A DNA stretch of 7,151 nt from Dehalococcoidia bacterium (lineage in GTDB: Bacteria; Chloroflexota; Dehalococcoidia; GIF9; AB-539-J10), in contig JAUWOK010000053.1 of assembly GCA_030612165.1 (NCBI GenBank), forward strand, positions 1 to 7,151. The letters run 5' to 3'. This document shows, in pieces, positions 1 through 5,799 of this stretch; the stretch's first letter is position 1; the number at the start of each line of letters is the position of its first letter. The notes beneath the pieces are model-generated. The model saw only the letters and a list, made by a program, of their open reading frames with translations. It was not told the origin of the DNA and ran no database searches. The position numbers and the translations under genes were made by a program.

Positions 1-1141
1 GATATTGTCGATAGTTGTTTTGTTCTGGACTATATCCTGATAGCTGGGCATCTCTTCGGCTGGAAAGAACTCCTCTTCGATATGGCTTAAGCCGAAGGCT
101 TCCCTGGTGGCCTGAATATTGTACTCGATATAAGGCGTCTCTTTGACCAGTTCATTGGGCTGCACTTGAAAACGCTGCATGAGGGCAGGAAAGATCGCCC
201 CGCAGACGATGGCCACGGCGACCCATGCCCCGATACCATAGAGAAACCAACGCGGCTTGTGTTTCAACATGGCGGGCACGAAAACGCCCATACAGACGAG
301 TACCACCGCAACAAGTATCCATTGGGCGGGCAGTTGGGCATGGATATCGGTATAACTGGCTCCAAAAACTACCCCCCGGGTGGAAAAGACCAGTTCCCAG
401 ACGCCCAGCCTGTAGCCCCAGGCAAAAAGCCCCAGGATTACTAGGGCCAATCCTCCGATGTGAACCAGTACAGGTTTGGCCAGGTTCTCTATTTTGAAAC
501 TCTTCAGGTCATGGCCCAAAAGGTATGTGATAATAATGCCGATGAGACAGACTATCAGCGCTCCCGTAAACCAGCCGCGTAATGTTTGCAGGAAGGGCAG
601 AGAGAAGACATAGAAGCTGACGTCCTGGTGGAAGATAGGATCAAGGGCGGCAAACGGCTGCTGGTTAAAGAACTGGAGTACGGTTTGCCAATTGCCCTGT
701 GCTATCGATCCGAATATCAGGCTTAGAAGCGCTGTTCCTATGACGATGCTTTTTTTTTGTCTGCTCCTTGTTCCGGGCTCGGCTCCATGGCCAGATGCTG
801 GATTTTGATTCTGTGGATAGGCGGGCAGCCAGTGACAGGTTTCCCAGAAACAGAGCGGCAAAGATCGCGGCTCCAGCAAAGAAAAGCGATACTTTGGTTT
901 TGAGAATGGTTGTGTAGACACTGCCATAATCCAGGCTGCTGAACCATAGCCACTCGCTATAAATACCCTTTAGAATGCCCAAAACGATGAACAGTATCAG
1001 GATTATGCCTATAATCTGCACCGGGCGATAGGAAGACAAAGAAGGCGAAGTCTGTTTACTCTGTCGAGGGTATGACGGCGGCTTGTTGTCTTCTCCTTCG
1101 GAAAACCACTTTTGCCACTTTTCAGAATCAAATGTGCTCAT
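1..1141 (-). CDS. UPF0182 family membrane protein, N-terminal part, frameshifted at an A9 run; 3' end outside window
   Basis: UPF0182 proteins are large (about 900 residues) multi-pass membrane proteins of unknown function. Residues 1-131 are read from the ATG at 1141: a charged tail, then a membrane segment (about 41-60), the family-like stretch YSEWLWFSSLDYGSVY and a second membrane segment (about 83-105). This frame then leaves the family sequence and stops at 665-667. In the other frame, starting inside the A run at 750-758, the protein goes on without a stop to base 1. It shows DPIFHQDVSFYVFSLPFL, several membrane segments, and the family hallmark PNELVKETPYIEYNIQATR near bases 85-160. 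Deleting one A joins the two halves exactly. The downstream half has no start of its own near the junction, so it is one gene, not two. A possible AGGA lies 13 bases before the ATG, a long spacing. Family assignment is firm; whether the gene is functional is unknown. Confidence 0.9.
750..758 (-). other. A9 homopolymer (in the mRNA sense) at the UPF0182 frame break
   Basis: The coding strand reads ACA AAA AAA AAG in the upstream frame. The downstream conserved frame needs the last A to begin AGC ATC GTC, so loss of one A (A9 to A8) makes the gene continuous. Runs of nine or more A are known sites of RNA polymerase slippage (the dnaX run of Thermus is the classic case). They are also known sites of indel mutation and of sequencing error. 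The sequence alone cannot separate these. Confidence 0.85.
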
Positions 1142-1173
1142 TTTATCAAACTAGTCCTAGCCACTTTTCAGAA
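1114..1173. repeat. 14-bp direct repeat flanking the UPF0182 start
   Basis: GCCACTTTTCAGAA occurs at 1114-1127, inside UPF0182 codons 5-9, and again at 1160-1173 in the divergent intergenic space, 46 bases apart and exact. The second copy covers the predicted -35 of the permease promoter. It could be a small local duplication or a paired operator; nothing else in the sequence decides this. Confidence 0.6.
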
Positions 1174-1194
1174 CAGGGCTTTCTGGCTTATAAT
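1165..1194 (+). promoter_or_regulatory. Sigma-70-type promoter for the MFS permease
   Basis: A perfect -10 TATAAT at 1189-1194 has a 4/6 -35 TTTTCA at 1165-1170 with an 18-base spacer. Transcription would begin near 1201, leaving about 64 bases before the ATG at 1265. The promoter lies downstream of base 1112, which argues against starting the permease there. Confidence 0.55.
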
Positions 1195-1252
1195 CTTACC
1201 TGGTTTCCCCTTCGCTGTTTGTCGGATAAGATGGTTTATTTTAATGATTGAC

Positions 1253-1256
1253 AGGA
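1253..1256 (+). promoter_or_regulatory. Shine-Dalgarno AGGA for the MFS permease
   Basis: AGGA lies 8 bases before the ATG at 1265 and decides that start. The in-frame ATG at 1244 has only a distant GGATAAG (about 14 bases away), and the ATG at 1112 lies inside the divergent UPF0182 gene. Confidence 0.5.
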
Positions 1257-1264
1257 TAACAAAG

Positions 1265-2518
1265 ATGGTTGATATCAGTCAAGGCTCGGGGCGGCGGGAT
1301 TTCTTTTATGGTTGGGTGATAGTGGCGGCTTGTTTTTCCCTGGGTTTCCTGGTGGGAGGCATTCGCTTTTCGTTGCCGCTTCTTCTTCCTAGCTGGGTGG
1401 ATGAATTTGGCTGGACCATGGCTGCAGGTTCCATGGCTATTGCTATCACGTCTTTTGTGCAGTGTGGCGTGGGGATGTTGGCGGGGAGGATTATTGATGC
1501 GCGGGGACCTAAAGTTATGGCTGTGGTGGGATGTTTGCTGATAGGGGCGGGACTGGTGCTGTCCGGGCAGGCGTCTTCGCTGGTTCAGTTTTATGGATTA
1601 TTTGCCGTCCTGGGAATAGGGCTTTCTGCTGTTTACCTCATTCCGTCTGCCATTGTGAACAAGTGGTTTGTGCAGAGAAGGGGGTTGGTTACAGGTATAG
1701 TCATGGCAGGAGGAGGGGTGGGCACACTGGTTCTGCCGCTTATTGTGGGCAGATTTATTTCGGTGGGAGGCTGGCAGGATGCCCAGTTGTTCCTGGGGAT
1801 ACTGGCGTTTTGTTTCATCGTATTTGCCCTTCTCTTGAAGCATTATCCTGAGGACATGAATCTCAAGCCTTATGGGCAATCTGGTGAGAGAGATAAAGCA
1901 AAATCGGTTGGCGAGGAACAAGCATCCGGGTTCTCCTGGACATTATCTCAGGCCGTCAGGACCAGGGCTTTCCGGCTGATGGCTCTGATCGGGCTGGCTT
2001 CCGGGTTCGGACACTATATTCCCTGGACACAGCTTGCCAGTTATGTGGGGGAGTTAGGGCTGCCGGCGATGCTGGCCGCCTATACCATGAGTGTGATTGG
2101 CGGCTGCAGCGCTGCAGGCAGAGTGCTGGGAGGCAGGTTGGGAGACAGGCTGGGGAGAAAAGTAATGGCAGGCATTTGTTTTGCTTTCCAGGGGGCGGCG
2201 ATACTCTATTTATCTCAGGCTGGAACTGCTGAGGCTTTTTACCTTTTCGCTGTCGTTTCGGGATTGTCTCACGGCGGCATGATAGTCCAGTTTACCCCTA
2301 TGCTGGCGGATTTTTACGGGCGACATAACCTGGCCTCCATCATGGGTGTTTTTCAGGCTATTACGGGACTTGGTTGGGCGCTGGGTTCATGGGTTGGCGG
2401 TTTTATCTTTGATATGGCGCAGAGTTATCACACGGCTTTTTCCATCGGGGCGTTATCATATGTTGTGGCAATCGTGCTTCTTTTCTTTATAAAAAAGCCG
2501 GAGGCCGCGCCGGGGTGA
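1265..2518 (+). CDS. MFS permease, oxalate/formate or monocarboxylate porter type
   Basis: A 417-residue inner-membrane secondary transporter of usual MFS length, with about twelve hydrophobic segments in two halves. Both halves carry the MFS cytoplasmic loop motif after helix 2: GRIIDARGPKVM at 74-85 and GGRLGDRLGRKVM at 289-301. A polar, charged central loop spans about 192-228. The N-terminal FYGWVIVAAC, the SAVYLIPSA region near 121-129 and the KWFVQRRGLVTGIVMAGGGVG stretch (133-153) resemble the OFA/monocarboxylate porter group, which moves small organic anions such as oxalate, formate, pyruvate or lactate. The substrate itself cannot be read from the sequence. An upstream in-frame extension to 1112 would run through the promoter and the divergent gene and is not membrane-protein-like in the usual way, so 1265 is preferred (1244 is possible). 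It is a single-gene unit, divergent from UPF0182 and convergent with the gene at 2560. No break is seen. Confidence 0.9.
   Translation: MVDISQGSGRRDFFYGWVIVAACFSLGFLVGGIRFSLPLLLPSWVDEFGWTMAAGSMAIAITSFVQCGVGMLAGRIIDARGPKVMAVVGCLLIGAGLVLSGQASSLVQFYGLFAVLGIGLSAVYLIPSAIVNKWFVQRRGLVTGIVMAGGGVGTLVLPLIVGRFISVGGWQDAQLFLGILAFCFIVFALLLKHYPEDMNLKPYGQSGERDKAKSVGEEQASGFSWTLSQAVRTRAFRLMALIGLASGFGHYIPWTQLASYVGELGLPAMLAAYTMSVIGGCSAAGRVLGGRLGDRLGRKVMAGICFAFQGAAILYLSQAGTAEAFYLFAVVSGLSHGGMIVQFTPMLADFYGRHNLASIMGVFQAITGLGWALGSWVGGFIFDMAQSYHTAFSIGALSYVVAIVLLFFIKKPEAAPG
2491..2513 (-). terminator. Weak possible intrinsic terminator for the minus-strand transcript
   Basis: Read on the minus strand, CCGG (2513-2510), an 8-base loop and CCGG (2501-2498) are followed by C and six T (2496-2491). 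This begins about 45 bases after the stop of the hypothetical gene and lies within the last codons of the convergent permease. The stem is only 4 GC pairs, so the call is tentative. The 41-base gap between the two stop codons holds no convincing hairpin. Confidence 0.3.
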
Positions 2519-2559
2519 ACGCAGGAAAGGAAAGATAAAAGTGCTGATGTTTGTAACCT

Positions 2560-3147
2560 TTAGCTTATCAGGGAGAGCTGTTCTTTCTGCTCCCGCAGTG
2601 CTTTTTCATACTGGGCATCCAACTGGCTTCTTGTCTTGAGCCACATCTCCTGGAATTGAGGCTGAAGCTCGGGATTGACGTTGACTTTGGTTCCTGTTTG
2701 CTGTTCCATGGAAGCTGCCATGCTTTGCAATCTGGCAGTGAAGCTTCCTTTTAACTGCGTGAAAGCCTGCTGCCTGGCCTGTTCGTAATAGCCGAGCAGG
2801 GTATCAAGTTGGGCAAGGAGAGCCTCTGTCCTTTTTTTATCTTTCTTTATTGTCTTAATCCCCGACATGGCCTTTTTGCCCGTCTTTTTATCCTCTTCGT
2901 TTTTTGGTAAAAAAATGTTTTGCATAAGAACTTGTTCTATCCCCTGCGCGATGTATTTCAGGCTCGGGTTCTCTTTATAGCTGGCCAATTTTGTGTCCAG
3001 ACAAAAGTTCTCTTCGCGGAGATACTGTGCAGCGACAGCCTTGCCCAAAGGGACATATTTGAACTCCTCAAGCTCCTCCGGTGACGACCGCTCCAGTTTT
3101 TCCACTCTCTCCATGGCTTTTTGCCAGGCGCTTTTGATTTCTCCCAT
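2560..3147 (-). CDS. Conserved-looking hypothetical protein, charged and helical, 195 aa
   Basis: Function unknown. The 195-residue product has no signal peptide or membrane segment, so it is probably cytoplasmic. The N-terminus MGEIKSAWQKAMERVEKLER resembles the start of a group of small uncharacterised proteins in anaerobic bacteria, but I cannot name the family with certainty. Residues 1-55 are acidic and helical; 82-106 are very rich in Lys (KKTGKKAMSGIKTIKKDKK); 107-150 and 165-195 are Gln/Glu/Leu-rich with heptad-like spacing, probably coiled coil or a helical bundle. The ATG at 3147 is chosen because AGGGGG lies 10 bases before it. An in-frame ATG at 3288 would add 47 residues that merely read the decayed DUF58 repeat in a wrong frame. 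It follows the DUF58 gene on the same strand after a 157-base gap, so it could be the last gene of that operon or have its own unseen promoter. Confidence 0.8.
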   Translation of the reverse strand: MGEIKSAWQKAMERVEKLERSSPEELEEFKYVPLGKAVAAQYLREENFCLDTKLASYKENPSLKYIAQGIEQVLMQNIFLPKNEEDKKTGKKAMSGIKTIKKDKKRTEALLAQLDTLLGYYEQARQQAFTQLKGSFTARLQSMAASMEQQTGTKVNVNPELQPQFQEMWLKTRSQLDAQYEKALREQKEQLSLIS

Positions 3148-3157
3148 GCTTAAGTTT

Positions 3158-3163
3158 CCCCCT
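3158..3163 (-). promoter_or_regulatory. Shine-Dalgarno AGGGGG deciding the start at 3147
   Basis: On the minus strand AGGGGG precedes ATG 3147 by 10 bases. No similar site precedes the longer in-frame start at 3288. Confidence 0.6.
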
Positions 3164-3172
3164 GCCACAATT

Positions 3173-3304
3173 TTAACACACATATTGCCGCGCAGTGTTT
3201 GTAATCCGGGATGATGCCATAGCCTTTTTGTCAAAGCTGAAGGAGTGGGAGGTGAGCGCTTCGGCATCATGGTTGTGCCGAGAAACAATCGCTATAGTAG
3301 CTTT
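3173..3304 (-). pseudogene. Decayed tandem copy of the 3' end of the DUF58 gene
   Basis: Immediately after the DUF58 stop (TAG, 3307-3305) the minus strand reads in the same frame KATIAIVSRHNHDAEALTSHSFSFDKK. This is clearly a copy of the DUF58 end VTIVVISQHNHDAEALAFLS plus FSFDKK. By hand count about 66 of 81 bases match over 27 aligned codons without a gap. A one-base loss then occurs (GGG to GG), after which GGC TAT GGC ATC ATC matches GGC TAC GCC CTC ATC in the shifted frame. The copy's own frame ends at TAA 3175-3173. It has no start codon of its own and would be made only by readthrough of TAG, adding 43 residues. It is probably a relic and not a gene. It accounts for most of the otherwise gene-free interval 3148-3304. 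Confidence 0.75.
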
Positions 3305-3409
3305 CTATGCTTTGATGAGGGCGTAGCCCTTTTTGTCAAAGCTGAAAGAGAGGAAAGCGAGTGCTTCGGCATCATGGTTATGCTGAGAAATGACCACTAT
3401 GGTGACTTT
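3200..3409. repeat. Two-unit 105-bp tandem direct repeat at the DUF58 3' end
   Basis: Unit 1 (3305-3409) is the last 35 codons of the DUF58 gene including its stop. Unit 2 (3200-3304) is the adjoining decayed copy, with its last ten or so bases no longer alignable. The offset is exactly 105 bases through both exact blocks: CTTTTTGTCAAAGCTGAA (3224 and 3329) and GCTTCGGCATCATGGTT (3258 and 3363). One single-base indel occurs near 3222. Confidence 0.8.
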
Positions 3410-4846
3410 TTTCTCTCCTTGAGACAGGGCTTCCGTGAGCGCCTGCGTGGCCGGGTTGAGGCAGGCGTTGTCTCCCAGGGTTTTATACTCTATCTGCAGC
3501 AGGCGAAGCAGAGCCTCGGGTGCCTGACCGTGAATATTGCGGACGCGATTGATATCAGCTCTCAACCTGGCAATGTCCGGAGGGCTTAGATATCTGCGAG
3601 GGTTGGTAAAGGTAACTATCTGTCGCGATAGCCTCAGGGCAGAAAAAACGAGCTTCTGTGGTGGGAGTTGAGGGGTGACTAACCTGACAGCTTCATGGTC
3701 GTATCCTGCCAGTGCGGTGGGGATGTTTTCGCGAGCCAGAGAAATTGCCGTAGTGATGAGTTTATAGCTCAATTTGTCTGCGTCTTCCGCGTCGGCGGCA
3801 GCCAGGTTGACCCACATTACGGCGGATTGGCCGTGGGAACTCTTAAAGTCCTTGGTGACAAGCTCATTGAGTTTTATGGAATGTTTCCAGTCTATGTTTT
3901 TCAGGTTATCACCCGGTTGATATGGACGACTGGCATGGTACTCCATGCCGCTTCTGGTGGCAAAAGAGACTTTACGGGCCAGGGACAGGGAGGCCAGTGG
4001 CAATAAACCTGGCCTGGTTTCGGCGAGATACTTTTGTGCCAGCCAGCGGGCGTACTTTGCCCGGGGGATGATATAGAGCGACAAAGGGTTGATTTCAAAC
4101 CTGGACTGGCTGAATCCCCAGCGGTCTATGGCATAACATGTGAGCGTGATTTGTGCCGGGCCTGCCAGAGGCGGTGATAAAGATATATTGAAGGTAAGCT
4201 CTTCTCCGTCAAGCGACAGGGTGTCCGGGCCTGGTTTCAGCCATGCGTATGGCGATTGCAGGAATAGTTTTCCTCCCACCCTGCTTTTGTTAATTAACCT
4301 GAGGCTGATAGTTTCTTTGGCGCCTGCTACCATGCGCTGCTGTACACGGACCTTCTCCACGGGCTTTGAGGGCATGCCGCACATTGCTTTTCTCATGGTA
4401 ATCCCGAGATAGAGAGCAGAAAGAAGGCTGGTTAACGCCAGTGCGTGGCTGTCAAGCAGCAAGGAGATAATTAGTATCACCAGGGAGGTTAATGACAGGG
4501 CAATAAAAACTCTGCCTGGTGCACGCCGGCGTTTCTGCTCCGAGCGCTGGCGTGATCGCGCGACACAAAGCAGGCTGTGATTAACAAGAACAAGCATTGG
4601 CAAAGAGATGAGCAGGGGGAAAAAGGTTCCTACGACCGGCTGAAAAAGTATTGTCAGGGCAAAAAACAGAAAGTAGTTTGCCAGCAGCCCTGCCGTGGCG
4701 TTAAGGGGTCTCCACCACAGGTAAATGTAGAAAAAGAATAGCAATAGCGGTATGGTGGACAGGGACAGCGCAGAAAGTACCGCCGCTGCCAGCAGGGCAA
4801 CAACGGCGTATATCCTGGTTGCGAACAAGACGCCTTTTTGCTCCAA
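3305..4846 (-). CDS. DUF58 family membrane protein with degenerate vWA-type domain
   Basis: A 513-residue protein expected to be membrane-anchored and to work with the MoxR ATPase encoded just upstream. About six hydrophobic segments fill residues 10-150, with a basic loop near 97-112 (RSRQRSEQKRRR). A beta-rich segment of about 165-260 follows. The DUF58 signature is at 300-334: GMEYHASRPYQPGDNLKNIDWK followed by ELVTKDF. The region after it (343 onward) corresponds to the vWA-like fold seen in many DUF58 proteins, but the metal site usually written DxSxS reads NLAAA (347-351), so metal binding is probably lost. The start is TTG at 4846, five bases after the MoxR stop, with GGAG 11 bases upstream; there is no ATG for over 140 codons. 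A TTG six codons in is an alternative. The last 35 codons are duplicated downstream in decayed form. Confidence 0.9.
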   Translation of the reverse strand: MEQKGVLFATRIYAVVALLAAAVLSALSLSTIPLLLFFFYIYLWWRPLNATAGLLANYFLFFALTILFQPVVGTFFPLLISLPMLVLVNHSLLCVARSRQRSEQKRRRAPGRVFIALSLTSLVILIISLLLDSHALALTSLLSALYLGITMRKAMCGMPSKPVEKVRVQQRMVAGAKETISLRLINKSRVGGKLFLQSPYAWLKPGPDTLSLDGEELTFNISLSPPLAGPAQITLTCYAIDRWGFSQSRFEINPLSLYIIPRAKYARWLAQKYLAETRPGLLPLASLSLARKVSFATRSGMEYHASRPYQPGDNLKNIDWKHSIKLNELVTKDFKSSHGQSAVMWVNLAAADAEDADKLSYKLITTAISLARENIPTALAGYDHEAVRLVTPQLPPQKLVFSALRLSRQIVTFTNPRRYLSPPDIARLRADINRVRNIHGQAPEALLRLLQIEYKTLGDNACLNPATQALTEALSQGEKKVTIVVISQHNHDAEALAFLSFSFDKKGYALIKA

Positions 4847-4851
4847 CGGCG

Positions 4852-5799
4852 TTATATCTCCAGCCTGGGGATAGGAACGGCGTTCAAGGTTCTTTCCAGT
4901 ATTATGCCGGGAGTGATGTCGTCCATCTCGGCTTCTGCTTTCACCCTTATACGGTGCCCGAGAGCGCGGGCGGCTAGCAGTTTGACATCGTCAGGAATAA
5001 CAAAATCCCGCCCGTCCAGCAGGGCTATTGCGCGGGAGCACTTGTAAAGAGAGATACTTCCTCGGGTGCTCGGGGCAACGAGCACATCGGGGTCGGAGCG
5101 GAGAGAATTGATGATGCGGACTATGTACTCTATGATGCCCGGCGCTACCTGGACCTGTTTGCCCATGCTCTGCAGTTCCGCTATTTCCTCCAGATTGAGC
5201 GCTTCTGTAGTAGCCAGTGTATCTATATCGTCGATGCTGGTCATTATCTGTTTCTCTTCTTCTTCTGAGGCGTACTGGCTGGTTACTCTCAGGAGGAATC
5301 TGTCGGTTTGCACGTTCGTCAGGGGATAAGTGCCTTCTCCTCCTGCCTCAACTTGCGTGGCTATGACCATGAAAGGTTGGGGTAGGGGATGGGTCTTTTG
5401 TTCTATGGTAACCTGATTTTCGGCCATGGCTTCCAGCATGGCGGATTGCGTGCGGGGGGTGGTGCGGTTCAATTCATCAGCCAGAACGATGTTGGCGAAA
5501 ATAGGCCCCTGGATGAACCTGAAGTTGCCGTCGGGAGAGTAAAGGTAAAAGCCGGTTATGTCCTGAGGCATCATGTCCGGGGTAAGCTGTATTCTCTTGA
5601 ACTCACCGCCGATCGCCTGGGCAAAAGTCCTGGCCAGCTTTGTCTTGGCTGAGCCCGGCAACCCTTCTATCAGCACGTGTCCTCCGGCGATGAGAGCGAG
5701 CATGAGCGTTTCCTTGATTTCGCCCTTGCCGATAATCACCCGGGAAACCTCGTTTAAAATTTTTTGATATAGTTCGGCCGTTTTTTCGCTATTAATCAA
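4852..5799 (-). CDS. MoxR family AAA+ ATPase
   Basis: A 315-residue cytosolic AAA+ ATPase of the MoxR group, usual family length, thought to act as a chaperone-like remodeller of partner proteins with vWA or DUF58 domains. Visible motifs: Walker A GLPGSAKT (46-53), Walker B IVLADE (104-109) followed by LNR, GTYPL (156-160), the DRF motif (166-168) and the sensor-2 region PSTRGSISLYKCSRA (243-257, probable Arg246). The C-terminal LLDGRDFVIPDDVKLLAARALGHRI stretch (260-284) is typical. The sensor-1 position, normally Asn in ATQNP, is Val150 (ATQVE), an unusual change at a hydrolysis-related residue. The start is TTG at 5799 with AAAGGAG six bases upstream. It overlaps the end of the preceding gene by 8 bases and is followed after 5 bases by DUF58, so translation of the three is likely coupled. 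Confidence 0.95.
   Translation of the reverse strand: MINSEKTAELYQKILNEVSRVIIGKGEIKETLMLALIAGGHVLIEGLPGSAKTKLARTFAQAIGGEFKRIQLTPDMMPQDITGFYLYSPDGNFRFIQGPIFANIVLADELNRTTPRTQSAMLEAMAENQVTIEQKTHPLPQPFMVIATQVEAGGEGTYPLTNVQTDRFLLRVTSQYASEEEEKQIMTSIDDIDTLATTEALNLEEIAELQSMGKQVQVAPGIIEYIVRIINSLRSDPDVLVAPSTRGSISLYKCSRAIALLDGRDFVIPDDVKLLAARALGHRIRVKAEAEMDDITPGIILERTLNAVPIPRLEI
4858..4861 (-). promoter_or_regulatory. Shine-Dalgarno GGAG for the TTG start of DUF58
   Basis: GGAG lies inside the last MoxR codons, 11 bases before TTG 4846. The spacing is longish, consistent with coupling to MoxR translation and not with strong independent initiation. Confidence 0.4.

Noticed and set aside
166..497. Plus-strand open frames opposite UPF0182
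   Set aside because: Low-complexity, polar translations without recognisable motifs; the minus strand here encodes continuous, conserved UPF0182 sequence.
738..953. Minus-strand 71-codon frame overlapping the UPF0182 start half
   Set aside because: It is the third frame of the same gene and carries no family sequence; both conserved halves lie in the other two frames.
1112..1264. In-frame N-terminal extension of the MFS permease back to ATG 1112
   Set aside because: It would overlap the divergent UPF0182 gene and read through a good TATAAT promoter and the Shine-Dalgarno of ATG 1265. The protein from 1265 already has the usual MFS N-terminus.
2519..2559. Bidirectional terminator between the convergent genes
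   Set aside because: Only a 5-bp CTGAT/ATCAG pairing with a 17-base loop was seen, without a T run; too weak to call.
3230..3236. Consensus -35 TTGACA on the minus strand in the repeat (also in the coding copy near 3335)
   Set aside because: It is the codons for Phe-Asp-Lys, kept from the coding sequence, and no -10 lies at a suitable distance.
3261..3281. Small hairpin CGGCAT/GTGCCG in the repeat copy
   Set aside because: The stem is 6-7 bp with no T run after it on either strand, and the sequence is explained by the conserved NHDAEA codons of the duplicated gene.
3148..3288. In-frame extension of the 195-residue protein to ATG 3288
   Set aside because: The added residues are the DUF58 repeat copy read in a wrong frame, and the start lacks a Shine-Dalgarno; ATG 3147 has AGGGGG.
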